A stretch of 64,000 nt of DNA from Asterias rubens (GCF_902459465.1 NC_047069.1:2356001-2420000), one strand, 5' to 3'; positions 21,070 through 33,311 are shown, counted from the stretch's first letter. The notes: generated from the sequence alone by a model not told the origin. Translations and numbers: made by a program.

Positions 21070-22195
21070 ACACACACAAGTGTTCATTAAGACACAATTT
21101 ACCCTAGTACAAGTAAAGTCCTACCTCAAGCTGTAGATGTGACTAATGCTCACTGCGTACACTTGAACCTCTTTGATGAATGGGAAGTGGAAGATTGCCG
21201 GCAACAGTAATGGATTCTGTACGATAAACAACGTTCATGTTTACATAACAAAAACAGTGCACTTCCTTCGCCAACCTACAAAATGATGTACTTCCGCAAT
21301 TGGGCCGTGGTTTGGCTTAAACCACACGGCCTTGCGGCCGGTATGCGTTGTAGCATGGACTACCTCCATGGTTGTAGTATAGTAGTTTCTCACAACGGGG
21401 AAAACCCCACATACCCTAACCACACATTGTGTTCGACATGGTTCGATGGTACAAAGGTTCGTATTACAATTATAGGTGCACCTATTTCAACCATTGCGAT
21501 AGTGTGTGCTACATCATAATGTGTTGCTCACATGTCAATGGCTGGTGTGTTTGTGCATAGGGCTGGGGTAAGGACAGCTCTTGGCTCGAGAAACTTGGTG
21601 TGACAAATAAATGAAAGAACGACAGAATGAAAGAATGAATGAATGAATGAATGAATACATGAATAAAGACTATTTAGGGGATGTCATACTGTACAGTTTA
21701 AATTTGCTAAAGCTGCGACCGCTAAATTATAAAAGATGATGAAACTTGTCAGCACGTCTTAGATGGTCATGGACCCTAGTGCCGCAAGCTGCAAGTAAAG
21801 TCCTACCTCAAGCTGTAGATGTGACTAATGCTCACTGCGTACACTTGAACCTCTTTGGTGAATCAGAAGTGGACGATTGCCGGCAAACAGTATTGGATTC
21901 TGATCGTTAACCAACGTTCAAATCGTAAAAGCAGTGCAGCTCTTCGCCAACTCGACACCGATGTGATTGTATACAGTACATACAACGTATTGATCGGCAT
22001 CCCGTGCGCAATGCAATGGTAGCTATTTCTCACAACTGGAAAACCCCCACATGTATAGTGTTGCAATGCATTCTACGGTGGCCTGCTGAAACCAATGCAA
22101 AAGTGGGCGCTGGATGAGAATTTCCTCATTTCAATGACATTTCGTACCGATGTGTTTGTTGAACTTGATGTTTTCAGTCTGACATGTGACCCGAA
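21070..22195. repeat. Type 1 plus type 2 interspersed units in unit 3
   Basis: Duplicate of 11255-12380: type 1 with (GAAT)n tail at about 21070-21660 and type 2 at about 21770-22195. Same order and landmarks. Confidence 0.6.
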
Positions 22196-22478
22196 ATATT
22201 AACCTTAATATTGAATACTGTGGCTGGTTGAACATTGAACATCTGGCTAAACGACAGCATACTAGAATTGTCGTCATTCCTGTCACTATTGACACTCATT
22301 TTGGAACGTATGGCTATATTTATACATCTTCGTTCCAAAATGATTGGAACCGATTGACCGTGCGACCCGAACATGCTAGCTTCATGCACGCTAATTGGGG
22401 CAGTTATCTTTCAGTTTTGTTTTCTAAATCAACCCCTCCTCTAATGCCACTCAGGTAGGAAATATAAATTTATGTTAA

Positions 22479-22844
22479 AGGCAGTGGACACTATTGGTAA
22501 TTGTCAAAGACTAGCCTTCACAGTCGGTGTATCTCAACATAAGCATAAAATAACAAACCTGTGAAAATTTGAGCTCAATCGGTCATCAAACTTGCGAGAA
22601 AAAAACACCATTGTCACACGAAGTTGTGCGCGTTTAGATGGTTGATTTCGAGACCTCAAGTTCTAAATCTGAGGTCTCGAAATCAAATTCGTTGAAAATT
22701 ACGTCTTTCTCTAAAACTATGGCACTTCAGAGGGAGCCGTTTCTCACAATGTTTTATACAATCATCCTCTCCCTATTACTCGTCACCAAGTAAGATTTTA
22801 TGCCAATAATTAATTTGAGTAGTTACCAATAGTATCCACTGCCT
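22479..22844. mobile_element. TTAA-flanked MITE, AGGCAGTGGACAC family
   Basis: Duplicate of 12660-13025, with TTAA at 22475-22478 and 22845-22848. It was carried by the segmental duplication, so it is not an independent insertion. Confidence 0.8.
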
Positions 22845-22848
22845 TTAA

Positions 22849-25171
22849 AAAATGTTTTTCATAACATTAAAGCTTCTATAGCGGGTACAATGCTAAGAAA
22901 GCAGATACTTCAGAAGCCCATACATAAAGAGCTCAAGGAAAACCATAGAAATGGTTGGACAAAAATAATCTCGTGCACGTGGTATATACCCTCCGACTTT
23001 AGTCTCCGTACCCACATCACCTCCACGTTATGTGTGCATTGAACATATCGTTGATATGCAAATAAATCAAATAGTGTAAACCACTTGACTTATGATAATA
23101 CAACTTAATCCGGTTTGGTTTGCTTTTTACGCTACGATGTTTTCGGGAAACCTATTCTCAAAATGGCGTTCATGTATGACATTGAAATAAAATAGTTTTT
23201 TCGTTGTGTGCATTGAATCCCATTTGACAAGATTGAAAAAGTGGAAAGAAAGTTCTTTAAAAACAGAGGATCCTTTTGCTGTTGCTTTTAACTTAATTTA
23301 AAGAACTCTTCAACAGCATGTTCAATAGATTTGTTTATGCACAGTGCTATAAGCGATTCGGATTGAAACAATACCCGAACCCATTATACTTCGCTTGATT
23401 TTGGTTTGATCGAAACAAGTGTCTCGTGGCACTGGTGGACGGTGACGGGCTGAGTGTGTTTAATCAATCCTGTTTATGTGCAATGTTACTTTATTGGTCC
23501 TCCCCCTTTTAAATGGGCGGGGGGGGGGGTTCTGACCTGTTAGGATTAGAGGTCACGTATAGTGAAGCAGTTGATCCTTTTGAGGAAGACTTGGGAATAA
23601 GACAATAATGTACGTTCGTGGTTTGTGTTTTTGGTTTCCCCAGGAAATTGTTTTAATATTGTTGATACTTCATTGAATTGAACCTTTGTATTTTACTTAT
23701 AATATAGTAAAGTCCATTATTCTATTACTTTTGTCCTAATAGTCAAGATATATGCAACGAACTCATACATGGTTCAGCGCACTATGTGTTGGAAAACAAA
23801 TATGTTGATCATTATTTTTGGAAACCACGAGAAAGATTTTAGAATTGAAGAATAAACTTGTCCCGAAAAGACTTATTTTGATAGTTTATTCTTAAAAACT
23901 AAAACCAAAAATTTGAATAAAGCTTTAGGGAATTAAACAGTTGCCGTTGATTCTTACAAATGTTTCCAATTTACAAATAACTACATTATGCTTAATAATT
24001 TGACTTTACAGTAAAAGAGAAAATACCATACTCTATCAACTTCCAAACACAGAGTAAACAGCTATTAATTTCAGTATTATAACTTTAAAGTCAAAACCAA
24101 GTTTTTTAATGAAATTCTCTTAAAATTAATCACCGATTGAGTGATTTACATTGAATAGTAAGTCAAAACAAAAAAGCGCAAAGAAAAAGCAACTTACAAG
24201 CTCTTGATATTACAATAGTAAGCAAGTTTTCTGTTTATTACAAATAGCTGATGATAGGTAGCATTATATTATTATACTCAACATTAATTACTGTCATGTC
24301 TGTAGGTGACGCCCTAGCATTGCCTCTGCATCCGACGGAATTGAAGTAAAACTACACGTTTTGCAAAATATCGAAATTTCGAAAAATGATATCAACAGGT
24401 AAATCAGTTGTTAAATATTCACTTATCGAGTAAAATTGTTCTTTTATTTTAAAACATGGCGTGGTTGTAATAAAAATTATATCCGACGTGTAACTTTAAC
24501 ATTAGATGAGATATGTACTATTTAACGCCAGATTATGAATCTAGGGCCAAAAGTAAGTTGGTACACAAATTTAAACAACTTATAGCCGTATAGCTGTTAC
24601 CGTTTTGAAGTTATGGGCTCTTAAAGTTTGAAAAAGCACAACGACGTGTTTTCGCGACGCGGCGCTAGCTTGGGCGGAGCTTTAAAAACAGGAGGTTGGG
24701 GCAAAATTCGTGAGGCAATATCTCGAAACCGATATGGAGTATGAAACAAATTTTGTGTTGTGTATTCATTTTAGTGGAACAGTTTGACAAAGTTTTAAAA
24801 AAAATCTAAGAGGGTCAGTTAGGACCTTTTCTAAAATTTGGTTGATTTGACATGGAATGACCCGTGTCGTCTGTAGTGCAATCGGTCTATTGTTATGATT
24901 TTACATCATACCACCTTTTAGTTTGGTAAACCAGCCCAGCGGAATTTAAATCATAAGTGACTCAATGTAAAGCGAAAGTCAAACAATTGTTTTATTAAGT
25001 TATTGGTCGTTTACAATAATAGTTGACTGTGGATTTGTTGGAATGACAGATTATTCTAGTCTTGATGAGAATGCCTTGGTTTTGGTTAGTCATTATTTAT
25101 TATTGGATGTTGTTAATTTCCAATTGTCATCCACGATATTACATCGTTTTCGACCATGACGTCATCGACAC
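22849..25171. other. 3' flank of TRIM C and unit spacer
   Basis: Close copy of 13030-15354 without recognisable genes. The candidate polyadenylation signal for TRIM C (AATAAA, minus strand) is at 25096-25101, about 75 bases after the stop. Confidence 0.7.
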
Positions 25172-27106
25172 TCACAAACGACCCAAGACCTTGACCGAGT
25201 GTACATCAGCCACGATGAGGTCACCGGTAGGAGTAAACGTCATGCCTAGAGGATGGTTCATGCCACGAGCTACACAGCCGATGCGCTCACCTGATGTATC
25301 GTAATGATGTATCTCATTGATTCCCAGGCCATCACACCAAACAGACACATAGATGTCTCCAGCATCGTCGCAGCACACACCATTAGGATAGGCAGGCTTA
25401 CCGTCAATGGAGGTGCTGATATTGAACACCTCGTTTCCCATGAAATCCACACAAACTAGTTTCATCTTCTGGTAGTTTGTGAAGATCAGACGCTCCTTGC
25501 TGCTTATAGATAGATAGCAGTCGCTACTTATATCATCATGATGTATTGTGGAAATGATGGATCCATCCATATTATGCAGAGATATGACCTTTCTCTTACA
25601 GTCAGCCACTGCAATCCGATCTTTATTGTCCACAGAAATACCACGAAGTAGACTCTTTGACTGCCCCTCAACTTGATTCTGTGAGGGTCGGAACTGACGA
25701 ATGTATCTCAGTTCTCTATCATAAACCTTTACATCCTGTCCGTCAGTAACCAGAAGCAGGTCATCAGAGGTCACGGCAACACCATAAGGTTGTATTAGTT
25801 TACCGTCCTCTGTTCCACTTTGACCACCTGCAGATTTGTAACTACCCTTTGATGTAAATGTGGATAATAGCCGCCTCGCTGTATCAGTAACGACAATGTC
25901 ACCATTGCTAAAACAAGCAACGTCCCTTGCAAACTTGAACTCCCCCTCACCTCCCCCACATTTACCAAACTCTGTCTTCACCTCCCACTTCTCCTCCTCT
26001 AGTATTTCACCGAGATCTGCATCATTGATAATATCATGACCTTTGAACCGGATGAATGACTTGCTATGCTGCACTGTTTGAAACTGAAGCTCTTTGTGGA
26101 AGTCTAAGTTGTGCATAACTTTTGGCTTGAGGTCCAGCAGCTCAAAGTTATCAGCATGTTGCATCAAGTCATTGACTGAAGCTACGATCTGCTCTGCACG
26201 GCTCATCTTATCGTGATTGCTGCTCTGTATGCTCTCAAATTCCTCACCTCTTTCTTGACCGATTTGGGTGACTGTTTCTTGAAGGAGGCGAGATGAGTTT
26301 CTTATCTTAGTGATTTCCTCTTCCTCCTTAGCCACAATATCTCGAAGAGCCTGGTCGACCATAAGCTGTAATCTTTGCTGTGAGTATTTGATAGAGTTAT
26401 CAACTTTTTGGAATTGTTTGCGACACTCATCAAACTTCTGCAAGGTTTCATCAACAGCTCGACGATAAGATCGAATGGAATCATTGATTTCACAGAGATT
26501 GTGGTTTGACGCTCGGTGATCGAACACCGCACAAACAGGGCATGCAAGTAATTCACACGTGTCGCAATAGAAACGCAGATCCTGGTCAGTGTGTTTCCGG
26601 CACTTTTGTGCTTCAGTTTTGTCCTTGTCTTTGGGTCGCTCAGTTGACGCGCTGACCGCATCAACTATTTGATGATGCCTGATGACTTTTAGCTTCGCGT
26701 GGTTATCCAGACATGTTTTGCAAAAATTTGCATCACAATCAACACACCGTGAGACGGCTTCAAGACCTTCGTCGCATCCTTCGCAAGTCGAGACAGGAGA
26801 GTTAATGTCCTCTTTCGAACCTTCAAGATTAATGACGTCATCAATAAGCGAGCTCAAGAAAAAGCAGCTAAGAAGATCCGACAGTCCTTCATCTGGGATT
26901 GATGTTTGCTTTTTACACATTGGGCAAATAATAAGATCCGTCTTCGGATCCTGTTTGTCTATAAGTTCCTGAAGACATTTTAAGCAGAAGCTGTGAAGAC
27001 AGTCCAGGATTTTCGGATCGGTGAACCGACTCAGGCAGATTGGGCATTCGATGTGTACATGTCTAATCTTGCAAGTGGTCTCAGTGTGTAAAGCAGCTTC
27101 AGCCAT
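25172..27106 (-). CDS. TRIM C: RING / B-box / coiled-coil / NHL protein, predicted E3 ubiquitin ligase
   Basis: The gene has 644 residues in one exon. RING ligands are intact (CPIC, CLHSFC, KC, CPMC). B-box 1 shows local change (CDANFCKTCLDNHAKLKVIRHH) with metal ligands still present; B-box 2, the coiled coil and the NHL region follow. The protein is a mosaic. The first NHL blade (FKFARDVACF, TDTARRLL) and residues from about 528 to 570 (KERLIFTNYQKMKLVCVDFM) match TRIM B. Residues about 427-526 match TRIM A (KLIQPYGVAVT, LLRGISVDNKD, DCKRKVISLHN, STIHHDD). The C-terminal loops are private: NHPLGM and ADVHSVKVLGRL. A splice acceptor like that of TRIM A lies 25 bases before the start. Predicted E3 ligase; substrate unknown. 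Confidence 0.92.
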   Translation of the reverse strand: MAEAALHTETTCKIRHVHIECPICLSRFTDPKILDCLHSFCLKCLQELIDKQDPKTDLIICPMCKKQTSIPDEGLSDLLSCFFLSSLIDDVINLEGSKEDINSPVSTCEGCDEGLEAVSRCVDCDANFCKTCLDNHAKLKVIRHHQIVDAVSASTERPKDKDKTEAQKCRKHTDQDLRFYCDTCELLACPVCAVFDHRASNHNLCEINDSIRSYRRAVDETLQKFDECRKQFQKVDNSIKYSQQRLQLMVDQALRDIVAKEEEEITKIRNSSRLLQETVTQIGQERGEEFESIQSSNHDKMSRAEQIVASVNDLMQHADNFELLDLKPKVMHNLDFHKELQFQTVQHSKSFIRFKGHDIINDADLGEILEEEKWEVKTEFGKCGGGEGEFKFARDVACFSNGDIVVTDTARRLLSTFTSKGSYKSAGGQSGTEDGKLIQPYGVAVTSDDLLLVTDGQDVKVYDRELRYIRQFRPSQNQVEGQSKSLLRGISVDNKDRIAVADCKRKVISLHNMDGSIISTIHHDDISSDCYLSISSKERLIFTNYQKMKLVCVDFMGNEVFNISTSIDGKPAYPNGVCCDDAGDIYVSVWCDGLGINEIHHYDTSGERIGCVARGMNHPLGMTFTPTGDLIVADVHSVKVLGRL

Positions 27107-27150
27107 CTTGATGAGAATGGGCTCCTGTTACCTGATGAAATAAAACAAGG
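27107..27150 (-). promoter_or_regulatory. Candidate 3' splice site upstream of TRIM C start
   Basis: Same arrangement as TRIM A: a pyrimidine-rich tract, then TTTCATCAG with the AG at 27132-27133, 25 bases before the ATG. Conservation between TRIM A and C, against surrounding divergence that begins about 25 bases further upstream, favours a real 5' UTR intron boundary. Confidence 0.5.
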
Positions 27151-27354
27151 ACGTGTTCGGACATGAGTAGAATATTAACAATAAGGTTCTTAATTGTTCT
27201 CTTTTATACTTTAAACCAAGAATAACACTAACGCCCAGCCGGCAATCACAATGTTTAGCAAGGCCATTTTCATTTTACAAAGGGTACTCCGATCAGCCTG
27301 AACAATAATGTAGACTTGTAGACGCTAGGTGGCAGCACATTTACTGTGTTAGTT

Positions 27355-27520
27355 CTGACATTGACCTTTTCGCAATTGCCCAATGCGCAAGCGCTAACGG
27401 TTGACTGAAGTGCATGCTGGTCTAGCTAGGTATCAAACTTGATCGCTGTAGCTAGACCAGCATGCACCTCATTTAACGCCTACAGCACACGTACCGAGTA
27501 ATTGCAAAAAGATACATAGA
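27355..27520. mobile_element. Hairpin MITE, diverged relative of 632-818
   Basis: Inverted repeats GCATGCTGGTCTAGCTAG and GTAGCTAGACCAGCATGC lie about 30 bases apart, with outer ends TTTTCGCAATTGC and GTAATTGCAAAAAG. Arrangement and partial sequence resemble 632-818. Confidence 0.55.
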
Positions 27521-27538
27521 CTGGTTCCCTGTGATTAA

Positions 27539-27905
27539 AGGCAGTGGACACTATTGGTAATTACTTAAAATAATTATTAGCATAAAATCTTACTTTGGCA
27601 ATGAGTAAAGGGAGAGTACATTGTGAGAAACGGCTCCCTCTGAAGTGGAATACTTCTCGAGAAACAAAAGTAATTGTCCACGAATATGATTTTGAGACCA
27701 CAGACTTAGAACTTGAGGTCTCGAAATCAAGCATCTGAAAGCACACAACTTTATGTTACAAGTGTGTTATTTTTTTTCTTTCATTATTATCTCGCAACTT
27801 CGGTAACCGAGTGAGCTCAATTTGTCACAGGTTATTTTATGCATATGTTGAGATACAGCAAGTGAGAAGACCGGTTTTTGACAATACCAATAGTGTCCAG
27901 TGTCT
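27539..27905. mobile_element. TTAA-flanked MITE, AGGCAGTGGACAC family, inverted
   Basis: Ends AGGCAGTGGACACTATTGG and CCAATAGTGTCCAGTGTCT lie between TTAA at 27535-27538 and 27906-27909. Interior order is reversed relative to 12660-13025 (the GAGGTCTCGAAATC palindrome is in the opposite half), so this is a separate insertion, not a duplicate. Confidence 0.8.
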
Positions 27906-27909
27906 TTAA

Positions 27910-28604
27910 GACATGCAAAGGTTTTGCAGACCGGGCGATTTCATTAAATACAATGGATATACGTGCTGTGACGTAAGCTGTTTATGTGTCATGATTGGTC
28001 CGAGGTGATGTCAGCTTGCACTTCCGATCGTCTGCATTCAGTGTGTGCATAGTGTTGTGTCAATGTACGTCGTAGGGTTGTTTTATTAAAGGGGTTTGAT
28101 GTCTTTTGTAGATCAAGTTTGTGACCGTGACTTGATTCCATACTCACTGTGAATGAAGATGTTTGTAGTGTTATAAATTACATGAAGAGGTTTTTCAGCT
28201 TCAGTAGTCGTTTTAGAGAAAAAAAAGTAAAAATCACAGAGCAATGTTTTCAGGTGAGTCACGTAATACACGACATTGTTTAACTCATTCTTTTCAAAAA
28301 AGGACACTTAAGGGAAGCTTTCTACAATCATTTTCTTCAAACCATGCAAGTTTAATGTACATCTACAGACATTTTGTGTTTTTTATTCTACAAAAAAAAA
28401 CCAAACCCTTTCTTTATATGTAATAATGTACGTGGTTGACCGTGAATCTCAGTGGAAATGATTGCGAGGTCAAAGGTACATCTGGCAACATCCGGTCAGG
28501 CTGGTATCCGGCATTACTTACGAGCCTCGAAGTGTGACGTCATACGTTCGGGCTACTTCGTACGGTAGGCTTATTATGTGTTCCTGCCCAGAATTGTGTA
28601 AACA
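27910..28604. other. Spacer upstream of TRIM C into unit 4
   Basis: Non-coding, with short AT-rich runs. From about 28436 it matches the unit-start sequence (GACCGTGAATCTCAGTG) seen at 10068, 20308 and 42407. The 64- and 116-codon frames here are not conserved in those relatives. Confidence 0.5.
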
Positions 28605-28900
28605 GTTGACTTACGACTCCCATACATTTAAAAAAATTGTGGCATTTGTATGTTGCGGCCAGGCTAGGTTTCTCAGTAATTTGCTAGTGTTTTGTACATT
28701 TTTGTATTCTTTTTTTTATAACCATTGTATTGCCTTTTCTTGTAAATCGTTAATGTGCAATTTTTTAATTCTTGTGTTTTTTTCATGTTTGCTGGCAAAT
28801 AAAATGAAATGAAATGCAATCATAGAAACGACGAATCGCTGACGACGATAGTTGACTTACGACTCGCATACATTTAAAGGAATGGTGGCATTTGTATGCC
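28605..28900 (+). mobile_element. Retroposed LINE-like tail between long direct repeats
   Basis: About 48 bp beginning GTTGACTTACGACTC and ending GTGGCATTTGTATG occurs at 28605-28652 and again at about 28850-28898. Between them is unrelated sequence ending GCAAATAAAATGAAATGAAATG-like, a polyA signal plus pentamer tail typical of some LINE or SINE 3' ends. Other units (about 10238-10275, 20440-20475) have a single copy of the direct repeat, so the arrangement fits insertion with a long target duplication. No coding sequence of the element remains. Confidence 0.5.
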
Positions 28901-29822
28901 ATCATGGACACGATGTGTGTTGTAAATGATTTTGCCCTTGTCGTTCTCTTTATACTTGACACCAAGAATAACAATAACACCCAGCGGGCAATCACAGTGT
29001 TTAGCATGATGCAAACTCCACACTGACCCGAGTCAGTGAGTTTTTGTTATTAGGGTCAAACTGACCAGCTATTATGCAACTGCAGTGTATCTGAGTTTAA
29101 TCATTGTTGACTCGAACATTCGACCATATTTTAGATTTGGCCCTCATCACGGAATTGTGACTTAAATATTAAACAGGGATGTTAACAATTCAACGGTTTG
29201 AACCAGTCATCTTGAAAATGATACTTTGGTCAAGTTCCACTCAACTCACCCTTGTCATGCCTCAGTGATCTTAAACCATTCGTCAATTTGCCCCTCACAA
29301 ACCAATACAACTAGTAAACTTGCAAATCCGTTTTATCTATCATTATAAATCTAAGTACATAAGGTAATAGGCGACACTCTGCATGTTTTTTAAAGCTGTT
29401 TGTTTCAAAGCCTAAACTGTTTAAGTTTTCGTTTACTGGTCCACTGCCGGTTATTTATTTTGCATCTTGTTTTAGTATTGATGTTATCTACGATTTCAAG
29501 CCGGGAGTTTCATCGTTGACGTTGAGAGGGTATAAGTCCATTTAAATTTCACAAAGGGCACTTCCATTGGAAAGTCTCAAAAGTCTATTGGAATATTTTG
29601 AAGGGGCACCAAGGCCATGACCAGGGACAACTGAAACCATGGCCTGCGTGTAATTCAAGGCATGTCATTAGTATTTATAATTTCCGTGAGTACATTAACA
29701 AAATTCTGGTTCTTAAAATTGAGGCTACATTTATATTAAACTGAAGTATTGATATTGTATATATTTTCTACATTCTTATATGCACACTGCAAGACGGATA
29801 ACTTTATAAATGAATATTGTTC
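28901..29822. repeat. Unit 4 spacer
   Basis: Relative of 10285-11080, including the 29105-29510 segment that is missing from unit 3. No gene recognised. Confidence 0.55.
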
Positions 29823-29895
29823 CAAACAAACAAACAAACAAACAAACAAACAAACAAACAAACAAACAAACAAACAAACAAACAAACAAACAAAC
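29823..29895 (+). repeat. (CAAA)n microsatellite, about 18 units
   Basis: Nearly pure CAAA at the position homologous to 20903, 42968 and 47937. Confidence 0.95.
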
Positions 29896-30029
29896 ATGGC
29901 AGTATATATAAACAAATGAATGAATAAGAGGACTTCTATTTAATAGGATTATGTTAATGACACTATTTGTGTTGATCCTGAAAAAAAAAATTCGAAAAAG
30001 GTTTGTGTGAACTGATCATTGTACTGTAT

Positions 30030-30870
30030 GAACACACACAAGTGTTCATTAAGACACAATTTACCCTAGTGCAAGTAAAGTCCTAACTCAAGCTGTAGAT
30101 GTGACTAATGCTCACTGCGACTGCGTACACTTGAACCTCTTTGATGAATGGGAAGTGGAAGATGGCCCGCATCATAGATTCTGTACGATAAACAACGTTC
30201 AAGTTTACATAACAAAAACAGTGCACCTCCTTCGCCAATCTACAAAATGTTGTACTTCCGCAATGGACCGATCCGGCCTATCAATCAAACTGTGCGCGTT
30301 CACCCATTTGACCAATCACAGCAATGAATGTGGTCGAACAAACTCGGTCATGCGTGCGCGTATATTTGGCACGCGCGGCGGAATACACCAATCCAGTAAG
30401 CCCCGCCCCATTTGTCATTGATCAATCACAGCCGCGAAATCCGTGATCACCATTGGAGCAGCCATTTTGGTGATCTTTTGCCCGAGCTGCGAATGTCATT
30501 GGAAGTGTTCGTACACGTTTCTTGCTCACGTGTGCGGTGGGCGGAGCTTAGTGGAAAGCCGGAACGGTCCATTGGACCATGGTTGGGCTTAAACCAAACG
30601 GCCATGCGGCCGGTATGCGTTGTAGCATGGACATTTCTACCTCCATGGTTGTAGTATAGTAGTTTCTCACAACGGGGAAAACCCCACATACCCTAACCAC
30701 ACATTGTGTTCGTCATGGTTCGATGGTACAAAGGTTCGTATTGCAAGTATAGGTGCACCTAATTCAACCATTGCGATAGTGTCAATGGCTGATGTGTTTG
30801 TGGATAGGGGAAGGAACAGCTCTATCATTCGTGGAACTTGATGTGACAAAATAAATGACTGAATGAATAC
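30030..30870. repeat. Type 1 interspersed unit in unit 4, interrupted by a MITE
   Basis: Related to 11255-11850, with the same CTCAAGCTGTAGATGTGAC landmark and a short GAATGAAT tail. It is split at about 30264 by the element at 30265-30570. The interruption creates chance frames (30101-30421, 30412-30654) that run across both sequences and are not called. Confidence 0.55.
30265..30570. mobile_element. MITE of about 306 bp (GGACCG..CGGTCC)
   Basis: Terminal inverted repeats contain AATGGACCGATCCGGCCT on the left and the reverse complement of AATGGACCGTTCCGGCTT on the right. Homologous sites at 11470, 21290 and 43586 read CTTCCGCAATTGGGCC without interruption. The target duplication is at most 2 bp (AT). 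Interior is GC-richer than its surroundings. Confidence 0.65.
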
Positions 30871-31079
30871 ATACAAACCTTTTAGGGGATTTTCCAAGAC
30901 AAAATATCAATCTTTTTTTGTCTCACTACCTGCTAGCTGCGAACTTTTTGTAGATCGAGTTTCAATGCAAGAGCGTGTACATGCAATACAAAATACTGGT
31001 TTGTGCGAACCGAATCATGTACATTTTACACATAGCCAACAATCATGTCAGTTATTAGGCCTACACGTCTTAGATGGTT

Positions 31080-31530
31080 CTATGTTCATTAAGACACAAT
31101 AGACCCTCAGTGCAAGTAAAGTCCTACCTCGAGCTGTAGATTTGAACCTCTTTGATGAATCGGAAGTGGAAGATTGCCGGCAACAATAATGGATTCTGGT
31201 CGTTAACCATGTTCAAAACGTAAAAGCAGTGCACACACCCTTCGCCAGCTCGACACCGAAGTGAATGTATACCAAAGATTATAAGTATGATGTATACAGT
31301 ACAACGGATTGACCGGCATTCCGTGCGCAATGCAATGGTATCAATTTCTCACAACTGGAAAACCCCACACGTATAGTGTTGCTCCGCATTCTACGGTGGC
31401 CTGTTGCAACCATTGCGATAGTGTGTGCTGAGTTAGTCATTTCAATGACATTCCGTACTGTGTTTGTGGAACGTGTATTATGACGTTTGCAGTCTGAAAT
31501 ATTGACCCCAAATATTGAATACTTTGGTTG
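31080..31530. repeat. Type 2 interspersed unit in unit 4
   Basis: Relative of 11950-12380 with an internal deletion near 31140 (CTGTAGATTTGAACCTC). Closest copy: 53100-53560. Confidence 0.55.
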
Positions 31531-33311
31531 GTTGAACATTGAATATGACTGGTTAATTATTTGGCTAAGAGTTCATCAGCAGGTTCCAAAAGGAACATGA
31601 CACAACTAATCAAAATTCTAGCTTCCCGATCCCGCTAATTGGGGTAGTTACCTTTCAGTTTTCTTTTTTCTTTCATCACCCCTCCCCGCAAATGCCACAC
31701 AGGTAGAACATATAAATTTGTTTGAAACACTTACTACTTATTGTTGAATAAGTTTGAAGATTGTTGATCCGGTATAAAGACTCATTGAAAAGCTTCTCAA
31801 TGTTCACCAAAGCAGAAACTTCACTCAGAGTGCTTGATGTGATTTTGTGGGGTAATTTATTTCTTGGGAGTGGAAGGGGCGGGGCATTCTGAAGGGATAG
31901 ACGGAGATCAAACAAATCCCGTATTTGTACAATACTTTATACAATATCAATTAAGATCGCAGTACAATTGCACAGCACAAAGGACTGGTCTCAATTAAAG
32001 CAAATGACACAACAACTACATGGAAGTATTTGAGTCAATTGTTGTAAAGTTCAATTATATTTTGATTTTTTTTTAATACATTCTATTGAAAAACGGAAGA
32101 CTGGAAAAGTTACTCCAAAAACCTAACAAGAAACATAATTATAGTGAACATAAAACACAGTGCTCATGAAAAATGATGGAAATGGTAAACAATATCTATC
32201 TTTTAAAAACTACTTTTCTGTTATAAACCGCATTTTAAATTGTGCTTTTAATGCTGCTGTGCACGTGGTATATATAGAACACCGTACCTTCCGACATCAT
32301 AACGCCATAAACTGTGTGCATTGAACACAACCTTCCAATATCGTGTTTGTTGTTATGCAAATAAATCAAGTAGTGTAAACCACTTGACTTATGATAATAC
32401 AAGCACAATCCAGTTTGGTTTGCTTTTTACGCTACATGTTCTCGGCAAACCAATATTCTGAAAGCGGCGTCCATGCATGCCATTGAGATTATAGGCATAC
32501 AAGTTGTTTGTTGCGTGCGGTATTTTATTCCTATTTTGACAAGTTATATGCCAACTGTAAAAGAACAGTTCTTTGAAAACAGAAGATCCGTGTTGCTGTT
32601 GCTTACAACATGCTTAACAGAGAAGAAACAAACGACCAGAAAAATATTTGTCTAGGGGGAGGGGGGGGGGGGCACTTCAGATGAAATTAGATGGGAGTAT
32701 GCGAGTGCGTAGCCATTGCGGCGTGGGGTCCGGGGCCCGCTTAAAGGCCCCGAATGACAACAACATTGGTGGGGGGATTAACCTCCCCCTCCCCCTTAGT
32801 TCCACACTGCGATACATCAGACTCACACGTCCATCAAATGAAGGTGAACAGTGAAATACAACACATCACCGACTCGATTTTATTTTGGTGGGTTCGGGAC
32901 AAGTGTGGCACTGACTGTCAGAAGGCCAAACTCAATGGTTCTCTATAAATGTATAGTTTGGGTCCATCGGATGAATCTGGAAGTAACGAGGAAAAAGGAA
33001 AGAGGACACCCTAAAGACTTCACTGAGAGATCAAGGGCCCAGGGTGTTTAAGATAAAACGAAACGGTAGCAGCCGGAAAGCACCGTCACCCATCAGCTGA
33101 CCGAACCATACTTCGAAAGTTGTTTTATTTGCAGTTAGCCTTGGTTGTCCAGAATCCAACATTCAATTTGTGTGGCCATCCTAAAGCGTCTTCAGTTCAT
33201 ATTCTGGAGTAGGCATGTGGGCATAAACTTGAATCACGTTCTTAAACAGTATGTTATCATACTCATAATTATTACGGGCAATTTGACTCCCCACATGGCT
33301 AACGTGTAAGA
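31531..33311. repeat. Segmental repeat shared with 53561-55370
   Basis: Collinear with 53561-55370 at an offset of about 22 kb, including the segment that also forms the left edge of the window. Non-coding as far as can be seen. A 60-codon frame at 32473-32655 persists in both copies, but with a frame-changing end, so is not called. Confidence 0.7.

Larger units (their letters stand above)
20290..27127. repeat. Tandem segmental duplicate of 10040-17303 (unit 3 of unit 2)
   Basis: From about 20651 onward, features match unit 2 at a nearly constant offset of about 9.82 kb. This includes the type 1 and type 2 interspersed units, the TTAA MITE, the 3' flank and the TRIM gene. Differences are scattered substitutions and small indels, so the duplication looks recent. 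The match on the right ends within CTCCTGTTA, where TRIM B continues into a LINE and TRIM C into its splice-acceptor region. Confidence 0.9.

Noticed and set aside
30101..30689. Frames of 80-106 codons spanning 30.1-30.7 kb
   Set aside because: They join a type 1 repeat to an inserted MITE and are not found where the MITE is absent.
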